Assembly (NCBI RefSeq): GCF_003863355.1
Contig: NZ_QQWG01000014.1
Coordinates: 1-64,000 of the forward strand
DNA length: 64,000 nt
Origin: Ancylomarina euxina
GTDB lineage: Bacteria; Bacteroidota; Bacteroidia; Bacteroidales; Marinifilaceae
Direction: 5' to 3'
Shown: positions 9,501 through 17,585 of the stretch, piece by piece
How positions within the stretch are numbered: position 1 is the stretch's first letter
Layout: every line of letters begins with the position of its first letter
The notes under the pieces: model-generated
Database searches by the model: none
Told to the model about the DNA's origin: nothing
The model's input: the letters and a program-made list of their open reading frames with translations, nothing else
Made by a program: the position numbers and the translations under genes

Positions 9501-9691
9501 AATTGTTTTTCGATCTCTTCGGGTGGACGTTCACCTGCCTTTATTTCCACAAATATGCGTGGCGCATTCATCTCTGGAAACAGATCAACGTTTAACTTGC
9601 CAAGCGAGACGTATCCCAAGAGCAATATCGCCATTATAATCATGGATACCGTCACTGGATAGTTGACCGAAAATTGAGTTATTTTCTTCAT
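6587..9691 (-). CDS. RND efflux transporter permease (AcrB family)
   Basis: 1034 residues, normal RND length, with two halves of TM1 + periplasmic loop + TM2-6. The N-terminus MKKITQFSVNYPVTVSMIIM and TM4 motif GMLVDNAIVVIENIFRKME are typical; TM10 reads GGIAVNDSIILVDAIN. The proton-relay Asp of TM4 is kept once (DN rather than DD) and the TM10 lysine of AcrB is Asn. It pumps substrates from the inner membrane or periplasm into an adaptor/TolC channel using the proton (or sodium) gradient. It lies 47 bases before the RND-ABC fusion gene and 70 bases after the adaptor gene. With one adaptor for two RND genes, a mixed trimer as in MdtBC is plausible but unproven. Confidence 0.9.
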   Translation of the reverse strand: MKKITQFSVNYPVTVSMIIMAILLLGYVSLGKLNVDLFPEMNAPRIFVEIKAGERPPEEIEKQFIEGIEAQSIRQKGVSQVSSVCMVGSARLTVEYTWGSDMDEAFLDLQKTLSSYSQNSDIDEFTITQHDPNASPILIVGMLHPDIQDMNELRKVGENYIRNELIRLEGIAEVELTGAQEKEVRIETNQYLLDAHNITIDQIVQKIQSLNQNLSGGSIVEMGTKYIIKGAGLIRNINEIENVIVGTKTDSPPSNTEKQALIKGKVPILLKDVAKVSFVAKKAQNIVRINGVRCIGLSIYKETGSNTVQAVEDFEKTMVSIKKALPGYQFITVQNQGQFIQKAIDEVEETALLGVLIAILVLFVFLRRIKVTAIVSFAIPVSIIATFNLMYFNGLSLNIMTLGGLALGAGMLVDNAIVVIENIFRKMELGLSVKDAAIEGTSEVGGAIVASTLTTIVVFLPIVYMHGASGALFKDQAWTVAFSLIASLFVAILMIPMLFNYAYKGKGKNIKFKSVKIGWYGVLLRKLLSKRVLVIGGATILLVITGLILPYVGNEYLPKAGIGEFSLNIELKEGTQLERTSQTVIAIESMLNQSMGEQFETIYSQIGPGSSSSTDKTVFQNENTANIKIRLKSEYLAQSESILNHVSTLIAGIPNAEITIVRDETALQSTIGTENAPIEVEVKGKDMEVLERLSNEVKDRLSQVPDLTNIKTNIEEGAPEVDVVIDRYKAGIFNLSTQAITNQLQDILMGKNAGKFEKGGEMSDINIQLPEQSLSELNTIGIKSGDAEIPLYELAHIEKSSSPKQMLRRNQTRIGKISADIQGAEAFDQVINKINSKLKGIELPQGYQVNLIGEEQKRQEALSNLSFALMLSIILVYMVMASQFESLIHPFTILLTIPLAGVGAVWAFFLLGIPMNIMAYIGIIMLGGIAVNDSIILVDAINQFKQQGETLINSIVMAGENRIRPIIMTSITTILALLPLTIGFGESAALRAPMAIAVIAGLITSTLLTLVVIPCVYYVFDRMQSYFSRSVNAE

Positions 9692-9761
9692 TTTGTAAGC
9701 CTTTATAATAGTTTGTTATGCTATTTTGAATTAAGAAGGTTTTGATTTCAAAATAACAAGC

Positions 9762-10811
9762 CTATTTTACAATTTTAATCTTCGATCTGTTTCTTAAGGT
9801 TTCAAAACCTTTAATAACTAAACGATCCTTTTCTTCCAAACCAGAAACAATCTGAACCTCTTTAGGATTCTCTAATCCAAACTGAACAACTCTTTCCTCG
9901 GCCAAACCTTTGTTTACCACAAATACGATATTGCCATTCTGTTTGCTTAAGATGATATCCTTAGGAATAACAATTGAACTGTCGGCTTTCGCAACGATAA
10001 TCTCACCTTTTGCAAACATGCCTGGACGCAATAAAAGCTTGGAATTATTGATGTTGATAACCGCTTTGAACGATCTGGTTTCTGAGTTTATTGCAGGTGA
10101 AATTTGGGCTAATACCCCACTTAGGGTATCACCCGGAATGGTATAGTTCACGATCTTAACTTTCTGACCCGTTTTAACCGAAGCGATATTTTTTTCAGCA
10201 AGATTGATTTCCATAAGAAGCTTGCTGTAATCCATAATACCGAATAGAGGTGAAGCGGCTTCAACTCTGGTCTTTTCGGTGTAGTGGTTTAGACTCGTAA
10301 TTGTGCCTGAAAAAGGCGCTTTGATTTTTAATTTAGCTAAACGATATAGGGCATCTTCGTACGCGTATTTTGCATTTATCAAGTCGATTTCAGCTTTTTT
10401 TACATCAGATAATGTAACGCCACCTTTTTCATATAAAGATTGTTGCTTATCGAACCCTTGTTGAGAGATTTGCAAACTTAATTCCTGAGATTTGATTTTG
10501 ATATTGTTCTCGTATTCCTTGTCCTCAAATGCAATGATCTCAGTTCCTTCTTTTACAAAATCACCCAAAGCAAATTTTCGTCCTGTTACAGGGTTAATTT
10601 GTAAGTGATATTTTCCTGCAACTTCACTTTTTACATCTACCGTTTTTACAGGATTTACAGTACCCGTTGTGCTGATGAATTTTTCGATACTTTTACTTGC
10701 AACTTCTTTTACAGAAACCTGTACAGCTATGTCTTTATTGAGATCAGTTGCCCTATCGTTACAGGCTGAAAAGATGGCAACACTTAAAATTAAGAAGGCG
10801 ATTCGTTTCAT
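9762..10811 (-). CDS. Periplasmic adaptor lipoprotein of RND efflux system (AcrA/HlyD family)
   Basis: The start chosen gives MKRIAFLILSVAIFSAC, a lipoprotein signal with the lipidated Cys at residue 17; an earlier in-frame ATG at 10838 would place nine extra residues ahead of it. The mature part shows the lipoyl half-motifs (VKTVDVKSEVAGKYHLQINP and IKAPFSGTITSLN) around a short coiled-coil hairpin with a YEKGGVTLSDVKKAEIDL segment, then a beta-barrel domain (GQKVKIVNYTIPGDTLSG) and a membrane-proximal domain. It should bridge the two RND pumps to the TolC-like channel encoded just upstream. It is the only adaptor in the operon. Confidence 0.88.
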   Translation of the reverse strand: MKRIAFLILSVAIFSACNDRATDLNKDIAVQVSVKEVASKSIEKFISTTGTVNPVKTVDVKSEVAGKYHLQINPVTGRKFALGDFVKEGTEIIAFEDKEYENNIKIKSQELSLQISQQGFDKQQSLYEKGGVTLSDVKKAEIDLINAKYAYEDALYRLAKLKIKAPFSGTITSLNHYTEKTRVEAASPLFGIMDYSKLLMEINLAEKNIASVKTGQKVKIVNYTIPGDTLSGVLAQISPAINSETRSFKAVININNSKLLLRPGMFAKGEIIVAKADSSIVIPKDIILSKQNGNIVFVVNKGLAEERVVQFGLENPKEVQIVSGLEEKDRLVIKGFETLRNRSKIKIVK

Positions 10812-10852
10812 TGTTATGGCGTTTGTATGGGTTATCATGATTGAATTTGTGA

Positions 10853-12355
10853 TTAGTTTTTGATCAAATTTTCCTGTAACTCCTGAGGAACAAAAGATCT
10901 GTTGTATTCGAAATCCCAGAGTGACTGGATTTTCAAATTAAGCAGTTCAAGTTTGTAGTTGATTAGGGAGTTTGCGAGGTTCATTTTCTTTTCAGAAAGC
11001 TGATTTTGGAAGCGTTCCAAATCGATACTCGTTAAGTCCCCATTTCTATAGCGCTCCAAATTGATGTTGTAGGTCAGTTCAGCGTTCTTTTGATTTTGTT
11101 CAGCAATTTCGATTTGCTGTACCAGATTTTTCATATTTCGATAGATCTTTCGAATATTGATCGTAATATCGTTTTTTAAACTATTCATATCTATTTCGCG
11201 ACTTTCGATCTCAAGTTCGGCAGCTCTAATTCGAGCTTTTCTCTCTCCCCAATCGAAAATTGGGATTGAGAAGGTCACTCCAACTCTAGGACTTTTGGTC
11301 GGTCTGTCATAAACTTTCCGCCATTCTTCATTATTTCCCATCAGGCCAACCGAAAGATTGACGTTCCCTTTAAAAGCATTTTGTGCTGTGGTTTCAATCA
11401 GATCAAAACGGGCATTATTTAAATCTATTTGTCGCTGAGTCAATTCCAACCTTTGGCTTAAACCGTTTTGAATAGCTTTTTCCAGATCTACAATTACAGG
11501 CATATATTTAATATCTGTACTCACCGCAACATCTTCGTATAGAGAGATTCCTAAAAGGAGTTTAAACTCATCTTTTGCATTTTCAAGTTCTACCCGATTG
11601 TTATCTAAGCTAGATTTACTAGTCGCATAATTCAATTCGGCCTGGTAAAGTTCTTCCTTAGCCGATAAACCGCCTTCAACCTTACTTACAATAATCTCCT
11701 TACTTACTTTTTGATTTTCAAATTCCTCCTCAGCAATTTTCAAAGCCATTTGTTTTTGATATATCGTGTAAAATGCTTGGTTCACTTGTCTTTCCATATT
11801 CAGCATTTGTATGGAGTAGGAAAGAGTTGCATTCTCCAAATTCAACTCATTGCGAGTCAAATCCATCTTGGTTTTATTGAATGTGAATAAAGGTTGATCG
11901 TATTGAATGTAAAGTGAGTTGTTGTATCCGGCATAATTCGAACTACTTGCTTCAGAAAAATTATCCTGATAGCCAAATTCATTTCTTAAGGATAAACGAC
12001 CATCGGATAATTTGATGGGTTGTGAAACCGTAAATGTTCCTTTAGAACCCTTATTCTCGGAGGTATTCCAATTCGAAAAATATTCGTTGTAAGATTCTGT
12101 CTTGTCATAGGTTATAGGAGTAATGTCAAGAGTGAAACGTGATCGTAATGAAGCGAGTTGAGCATTTAATCGCTCCTTATTTTGCTCCATATTTATTTTC
12201 GACTTTTTAATATCGGGACTGTTCGAAAAGGCTATTAAAAGAGCTTCATCAAGTGTAATTTCTTTTTGAGCTTGAGAGCTTAGGGAGCTAAATAGGATTG
12301 CTCCTGCACATATTAAAATCTTCATTAATACAAGCTGTAGTTTCGTTCTGATCAT
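10853..12355 (-). CDS. TolC-family outer membrane efflux channel
   Basis: 500 residues with a signal peptide (a cleaner start is the internal Met at 12325, giving MKILICAGAILFSSLSSQAQ). The mature N-terminus EITLDEALLIAFSNSPDIKK and a second repeat with NVNLSVGLMGNN ... PRVGVTFSIPIFDWGERKAR are hallmarks of the outer-membrane efflux protein family: two repeats of long helices with beta segments. It forms the trimeric outer-membrane duct for the RND pumps. It follows the permease/M1-like gene by 22 bases and precedes the adaptor gene. Confidence 0.88.
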   Translation of the reverse strand: MIRTKLQLVLMKILICAGAILFSSLSSQAQKEITLDEALLIAFSNSPDIKKSKINMEQNKERLNAQLASLRSRFTLDITPITYDKTESYNEYFSNWNTSENKGSKGTFTVSQPIKLSDGRLSLRNEFGYQDNFSEASSSNYAGYNNSLYIQYDQPLFTFNKTKMDLTRNELNLENATLSYSIQMLNMERQVNQAFYTIYQKQMALKIAEEEFENQKVSKEIIVSKVEGGLSAKEELYQAELNYATSKSSLDNNRVELENAKDEFKLLLGISLYEDVAVSTDIKYMPVIVDLEKAIQNGLSQRLELTQRQIDLNNARFDLIETTAQNAFKGNVNLSVGLMGNNEEWRKVYDRPTKSPRVGVTFSIPIFDWGERKARIRAAELEIESREIDMNSLKNDITINIRKIYRNMKNLVQQIEIAEQNQKNAELTYNINLERYRNGDLTSIDLERFQNQLSEKKMNLANSLINYKLELLNLKIQSLWDFEYNRSFVPQELQENLIKN

Positions 12356-12377
12356 GCCTTATATTATTTCTGGTTAT

Positions 12378-15300
12378 TTACTTGTTTTCAATCCATTTAA
12401 TTGCATCTGCAAAGAGATATGCACCTTTGGACTTGTTGTTTAATTCAACTTTTGAAGTTTCTGGTGTAATGAAATAAGTTCCCAGGTAGTTCCAGCCATT
12501 TTCCAATTCCTGATCACTTTTATTAATCTCTTCGAATCCTGATTCATGATAGATTTTAAAATTATAATCCGTCTTTTTTCGTTGTCTTCTTCGGCTATAT
12601 CCATTTACTTTCTCTATATGACAGAATACATCGTAATAGGCTCCTTTTTTTAGTTCAGCTGTCCAAGTTGCTGAACGATCACCTTGTCCTGATTTTGTAA
12701 AGAAGGCCGAACGAACATATTTTCCGAAGAAGCCCGAACGAAGAACATTTTTCCATTCATTTGGCGGATTCCATGTACGCATACGAGAATACTCGTGAGT
12801 TGAAATACGGTTTTCATCTATCCATTGTTTCAAATAACTTTTATTTGATACCTGAACATATTCGAAACCTTTATCTTCATTGTCAACAACAAATTCGTTA
12901 TCGGCAAGAATGCCTTCAAATGCCTCACAATCCTTTACATCATTGAAAAATTTTGTTTTTTTTGTTTCCGAAAATGTACTGAACTCGTAAACCAGGCTAT
13001 TAGGTAGATTTTCAGATATATGAGTCGAAATATTCATTCTACTTGGTTGAGAAGGAAAAACAAAACCGACTTCAAGAGCTGAATTTGCAGGTATGAAAAT
13101 TGATTTAGAAAAGGCTGGTTTTGAACCTTCTTGATTCCGGCGATTTCGTCTTTCATTTTGATCATTCAATTCAACACTAACTGTGACTATTCCATCAGAC
13201 GATTCTGGGTTCGAAATTTTGTATCGAATTTGATATTTGATGTGATCTCCATCTTTTACTTTGTAGGTTTGTAGATCTTTGATCAGAAAACCAGGTAGTT
13301 TATTGGTTGTATACCAGTTTTTCACATCCGCTTCAATCGATTGACCATAGTTGAGTTTTATCAAGCTATCAAAGTCCGTAAAACTAAATTTTTGATGTTT
13401 ATTCTTTTCGATATAAGATTCGATTAAGGTGTTAAATTTCTCCTCTCCATAGCGAGCTTTGAGTAATGAAAAAAGATGAATGCCTTTGGCTTGGAGGATA
13501 TCATTCAGATAGATTTGTTCTTCATTTTTAGTTGAAGCCTTCAAACCGGTTTTAGTAATATCCTGAAGAGAAGCTTTCTTCAACTCCAGATTAATACGTT
13601 CTTCTTTGCTGATGCCATCGAATCGCCAGCGAGAATAGGATTGAGATGTGACATTCTTTTCTTTTAAATAAACTCCCAAAGCCATATTTAATGCTGGATA
13701 ATCCGTCGAGCTTAATTGTGTTGAATAGCCATAATAGTTTGGAAATGGTGAGTAGGTGTTTCTATCTATATTATCGAACTCATACCATTCTGTTGCAGGA
13801 GGCATTAAATTCCCACGAACAAATCGTTTGAATATTCGTGATTGGAGTTCTTCATCGGAGACTTCTTCATTATCACGCTTCATTCGTGTTTCAAATCGTT
13901 TTTTTCTCTTTTTAAAATCTGTTTCCTCCATTAAAACACCTTTCTCAGGATAAAAAATAATCTCAGGTTGGACTGCATCACTACTGATCGACCAAATGTG
14001 TTTATCGAGTGCAAATTGAATGGGGACTTCGGCTAAAGCGAATCGCTTAAATGGATATTCTAAATCCAACTTCGTTTCATATTCGTTTTTCAACTCCCGT
14101 ATTAATGAGGGTAAACTATCTTGTATTGAATCAAAATGTTGCAGGAAAAACTGATTCCCTTTAATCGAATAAATGGAATATTCTATAGAATCAACACTTG
14201 TACTATATTGTTGATAATCTCCAATCAACAAACTGATTTTTGGAAGTGCTGATTCAGGTTGGAATTCAAAAACGCTATCTGAAAGCGTTGTTAGCTTTCC
14301 TTGTGAAATAGGGATTAGATTGTTTTTTGTATGAACTTTTAGTTTGAAGTTTGTGAAATCAGGAGAATGTAAAACCGGATTGAGAGAGGCAAAGCCTACT
14401 CCTGAAATGGGGTACCACAGTGCTTCATTCGTTAAACAAACAAAGTTTTTCTGTAGATACGAAAATCTCTTCCTTACTTTGAACATGACTGCACTGAAAT
14501 TATCTTCTACAAGCTTAGGATTAAGATCGAGAAAATGGGTTCTTTCATCAATTGAACCTTCGTAACCAATAACCAATTCGGTATATTTTGCTTTATTCAA
14601 TTTATTGGAAAGCGCGATTTTGAGCAAGTGTGTCTCTCTTTTAAATTCTAGCTTTTTATTGTTTTCGGTAATAGCAGTAATTTTCAAAGAAGGATTTAGG
14701 CTAAAGAGTAGCGTATCTAATTCTGAATTTGATGAATTATAAAGTTTGAGTTTACTAACTGCTGATATTTTTTCTCCTAAGTGATTTAAATCGATATGAC
14801 AATCTCTAATTTCGGCTTTTGGATATGAGAGGTATTTGTTATTTAAGCTTATCATTTTATGCCTAAATGCGTTATTATCAACTTTGATATCGATGTATTT
14901 CCAAATTAATCCACCACCGCAAAGAAATGCCAGTAAAGCCAAATAAATTGGTAACGAAACCAAGCGTTTGGATTGGGGTAAGCGATTCAATTTTGAAATG
15001 GTAAAGAAGATGAAGCCTATTCCTAAAAAGAAATAAATTCCTCGGTGTATGATGACTTCAGTAAGATTTCCAAAGCCACCAATTGTAGAATTCATCATTG
15101 GCACTTGATAGGCGATATAATCGAATATGTGATAGAACTTTGTATTTAAATAAAAAATAGTGAGTGCAATATAACCTAGAAGGATAATAAATGTGATGGC
15201 TTGATTTTTTAATATTGTCATAAAAAAGAAAGCCAAACCAAGTATAAAAACCAAGGTTGGTATTGAAATCAAAAGGGGATAATATAAAAGTTGCAGCACA

Positions 15301-15725
15301 CCTTGAGAAGACTCATTACTTAAAAATGAAAAGCCAATCCCCATCAATAAAATAAAAATATTGAGAATGATAAAGACGGTGATTATTCCAAAAGATTTTC
15401 CAAGAATATACTCACTATTGGTCATCGATCTTGCATAGATAACCTCAACTGAGTCGTTTTTACTATCCTGTTTTAAAAACTCGGAGGCTAAAAATATAGC
15501 TACAATTGCTTGTCCTAAATTGAGGATAATTAGGTTGGCATAAGGGATGGCAGCTGGTAAGGCTCTGAAAATCCATGGTGCATCACTTCCTTCTACAAAA
15601 GCAGCAATATTAAAAATACCTATCGATAAGATGGATAAACCCGCAAAGATTCTGAAAAACCAGGATCTTAGTAAAGTTCGTGTTTCAAATTTGGCGACTG
15701 TTCGTATTGAGTGAATCGATATCAT
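12378..15725 (-). CDS. ABC permease with degenerate M1-peptidase-like and golvesin-like domains
   Basis: 1115 residues. The first ~280 carry about seven membrane segments in an ABC-2 permease layout. Residues about 300-830 resemble the M1 aminopeptidase fold (beta-rich N-terminal part with LVIGYEGSI; later LSLLKARYGEEKFNTLIESYIE), but no HExxH zinc motif exists anywhere. The stretch FVRGNLMPPATEWYEF occupies the place where HELAHQWFGNLVxP would be expected. The last ~140 residues (FFTKSGQGDRSATWTAELKK ... GWNYLGTYFI ... AYLFADAIKWI) resemble the golvesin C-terminal-like carbohydrate/polymer-binding domain. It is 11 bases after the ATPase gene, its probable partner. The extracytoplasmic part is likely a binding rather than a hydrolytic module. 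Confidence 0.8.
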   Translation of the reverse strand: MISIHSIRTVAKFETRTLLRSWFFRIFAGLSILSIGIFNIAAFVEGSDAPWIFRALPAAIPYANLIILNLGQAIVAIFLASEFLKQDSKNDSVEVIYARSMTNSEYILGKSFGIITVFIILNIFILLMGIGFSFLSNESSQGVLQLLYYPLLISIPTLVFILGLAFFFMTILKNQAITFIILLGYIALTIFYLNTKFYHIFDYIAYQVPMMNSTIGGFGNLTEVIIHRGIYFFLGIGFIFFTISKLNRLPQSKRLVSLPIYLALLAFLCGGGLIWKYIDIKVDNNAFRHKMISLNNKYLSYPKAEIRDCHIDLNHLGEKISAVSKLKLYNSSNSELDTLLFSLNPSLKITAITENNKKLEFKRETHLLKIALSNKLNKAKYTELVIGYEGSIDERTHFLDLNPKLVEDNFSAVMFKVRKRFSYLQKNFVCLTNEALWYPISGVGFASLNPVLHSPDFTNFKLKVHTKNNLIPISQGKLTTLSDSVFEFQPESALPKISLLIGDYQQYSTSVDSIEYSIYSIKGNQFFLQHFDSIQDSLPSLIRELKNEYETKLDLEYPFKRFALAEVPIQFALDKHIWSISSDAVQPEIIFYPEKGVLMEETDFKKRKKRFETRMKRDNEEVSDEELQSRIFKRFVRGNLMPPATEWYEFDNIDRNTYSPFPNYYGYSTQLSSTDYPALNMALGVYLKEKNVTSQSYSRWRFDGISKEERINLELKKASLQDITKTGLKASTKNEEQIYLNDILQAKGIHLFSLLKARYGEEKFNTLIESYIEKNKHQKFSFTDFDSLIKLNYGQSIEADVKNWYTTNKLPGFLIKDLQTYKVKDGDHIKYQIRYKISNPESSDGIVTVSVELNDQNERRNRRNQEGSKPAFSKSIFIPANSALEVGFVFPSQPSRMNISTHISENLPNSLVYEFSTFSETKKTKFFNDVKDCEAFEGILADNEFVVDNEDKGFEYVQVSNKSYLKQWIDENRISTHEYSRMRTWNPPNEWKNVLRSGFFGKYVRSAFFTKSGQGDRSATWTAELKKGAYYDVFCHIEKVNGYSRRRQRKKTDYNFKIYHESGFEEINKSDQELENGWNYLGTYFITPETSKVELNNKSKGAYLFADAIKWIENK

Positions 15726-15736
15726 ATATTACGTTA

Positions 15737-16621
15737 CTAAATGGTTTCTGAAGCTTTTTCCATGAAATAAACATAGGCATGTTCAAGGTTTGGCTCAATT
15801 TCGATGGCATTGCTTAATTGGCTGCCATCACCTATGAGCTGAACATCCCATCCTTCCTGAGTTGGAATAGTTGAAACAACAGCGTATTTATCTTTGATTA
15901 AATCATATTCGTAGCCAGATGTGCTGACTTGCCAAACGTGACCTTTCGCCTTTTCTATTAAAGCTTCGGGTGTCCCTTTAAAAGCCAATTCTCCATTATT
16001 TAATAGGGCTAGGTTATTACAAACACTGGATATATCACCTACAATATGAGTTGATAAAATGATGGAAACATCTTGCTGGCTGATTTCTGATAAAATGTTT
16101 CGAAATCGAATTCTTTCCTCAGGATCAAGCCCCGTTGTTGGTTCGTCGACGATAATTATTTTAGGATCGCCTATCAATGTTTGAGCAATTCCTAATCGAC
16201 GTTTCATACCTCCGGATAGCTTGTTTGCATCTCGTTCGCGAACATCGAATAGACCGACTTTCTCTAGCCATTCATCAACCTTATTTTTTCTCATTTGTTT
16301 ACTTCTGATACCTGCTAAAGAGGCTGCATAATCAAGGAATTCCCATGTTTTTAATTTTGAAAAGAAACGAAAATCCTGAGGTAAATAGCCTAGAATACTT
16401 CTTATTTCTTTGCGGTCTCTGTGAAGATCGAATGAATTGAAGCTTGCAGTTCCTGTCGAGGGTTCCATTAGGGTAACCAATATCCTCATAAGGCTTGATT
16501 TTCCTGCGCCATTGGGACCTAATAAACCAAACATCCCATTACCAATTTCCAGATTTATATTATTGAGAGCTTTCTTTCCGTTAGGATAAATTTTGCTGAG
16601 GTCATTGATATTAATCTGCAT
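15737..16621 (-). CDS. ABC transporter ATP-binding protein
   Basis: 294 residues, a complete stand-alone ATPase: Walker A GPNGAGKSS (35-43), Q-loop in GYLPQDF (78-84), signature LSGGMKRR (135-142), Walker B IIIVDEP (155-161), H-loop His192. It is a clear paralogue of the ATPase fused to the RND pump at 1815-6539; GNGMFGLLGPNGAGKS is identical in both. It is the first gene of the operon and should drive the permease/M1-like protein that follows at 15725. Drug, lipid or peptide export is possible; nothing in the sequence fixes the substrate. Confidence 0.9.
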   Translation of the reverse strand: MQININDLSKIYPNGKKALNNINLEIGNGMFGLLGPNGAGKSSLMRILVTLMEPSTGTASFNSFDLHRDRKEIRSILGYLPQDFRFFSKLKTWEFLDYAASLAGIRSKQMRKNKVDEWLEKVGLFDVRERDANKLSGGMKRRLGIAQTLIGDPKIIIVDEPTTGLDPEERIRFRNILSEISQQDVSIILSTHIVGDISSVCNNLALLNNGELAFKGTPEALIEKAKGHVWQVSTSGYEYDLIKDKYAVVSTIPTQEGWDVQLIGDGSQLSNAIEIEPNLEHAYVYFMEKASETI

Positions 16622-16998
16622 CTAGGGGCTTGTTTTAATTCAAGTTAATGATATCCGGATTCGATGATACAAAGAAATCTTGGTATCATAATTTTATATT
16701 GAATTCCTATCAAATATACAATTTATGCTAAATTATCTATGTTCGATAATTCAATTTTAGACGAAGTAGCTTGTTTACCCGTTCTATACATGACATGAGA
16801 CAAGAAATAGGAAGAATAGGTTACATCTTTTATGTGTTTTTTCATTTATAAAATGAACTTTAAAGAGGATGTCAATGGGGATTGTGATTCCCAATTTTAT
16901 GTGAGTACAGAACTTTCAGACTCAAGCTCACTATTCTACCCGATAAATTTGGTGCTATTCTCCTGCAATCTTCGTAAATCAAGAAAGAACTTTGCAAT
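16622..16998. other. Intergenic region upstream of the efflux operon
   Basis: No gene seen. For the minus strand there is a TATATTTG -7-like motif (plus-strand CAAATATA at 16711-16718), about 90 bases before the ATPase start, without a clear -33 TTG at the usual distance. Between it and the gene lies an inverted repeat ATGATAC/GTATCAT (16664-16670 and 16683-16689), which could be an operator or leader hairpin. The right end (from about 16945) is the degenerate leader of the pseudogene. Confidence 0.45.
16711..16718 (-). promoter_or_regulatory. Candidate promoter -7 element of the RND/ABC operon
   Basis: Read on the minus strand this is TATATTTG, a perfect match to the Bacteroidota -7 consensus TAnnTTTG. 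No TTG is found 17-23 bases further upstream, so the call rests on one element. Confidence 0.35.
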
Positions 16999-17511
16999 GT
17001 AACACGGATTAAATCACCTGTCGAAATAACGAAATTATTAAATTCTTCTGATGGCCATGAAAGGGAGTTGGGACACCAATCTTTTCTTGGGCGGGCTCAT
17101 TGGTTAAAGGGAAATTCTCCTGAAGATCTTTGTCGCATGACATGCACTCAATTGCAAATGAATCCGGGGCATATATTTGTAAATCCTACTAAGGTATATT
17201 CAACATCTATTCTTTGGGGCAGTCAAAACTGACTGTAGGCTGAAAATCGTCCAATGGTTGATGCTGCGTATCGATTTATCCATGATCAAGGAGCCGATTT
17301 TCCTCCGATAGTAGTTTGGAATTTTTATCAATCAAGTCGAATAAAACCAGTGATTCATGACGGTCATCACCGTGCCTGGTTCTTCAATAATTTAAAATAT
17401 CGAATAAAAGTAGTTGTGCTTGAGCCTATTTTTCATTATGCTGATGTTGAAGCGCAATGTTGTTTGGCTTTCCAAATTCGAAAATTGGCCATTGATTTGT
17501 CTGTATATTGA
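16999..17511 (+). pseudogene. Broken copy of the ParB/sulfiredoxin-like gene
   Basis: The region aligns without any gap to the gene at 320-832 (both 513 bases). The ATG has become GTA (16999-17001) and two in-frame stops, TGA at 17230-17232 and TAG at 17236-17238, interrupt the middle. Before the stops the frame reads TRIKSPVEITKLLNSSD; after them IHDGHHRAWFFNNLKYR is intact. A residual ORF of 85 codons starts at 17254 but lacks the N-terminal half. The upstream leader also resembles that of the intact gene. The two copies flank the efflux operon in direct orientation. Confidence 0.85.
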
Positions 17512-17585
17512 ATTTACTTAGTGAAAACATCTATTTTCAAGTCTATATTATTGAGCTTTTTCTTGATTGGGCTTGACCTTTACCT

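Noticed and set aside
12378-15725. Active M1 aminopeptidase
   Set aside because: The fold resemblance is there, but no HExxH motif exists in the protein, so a catalytic call is not supported.
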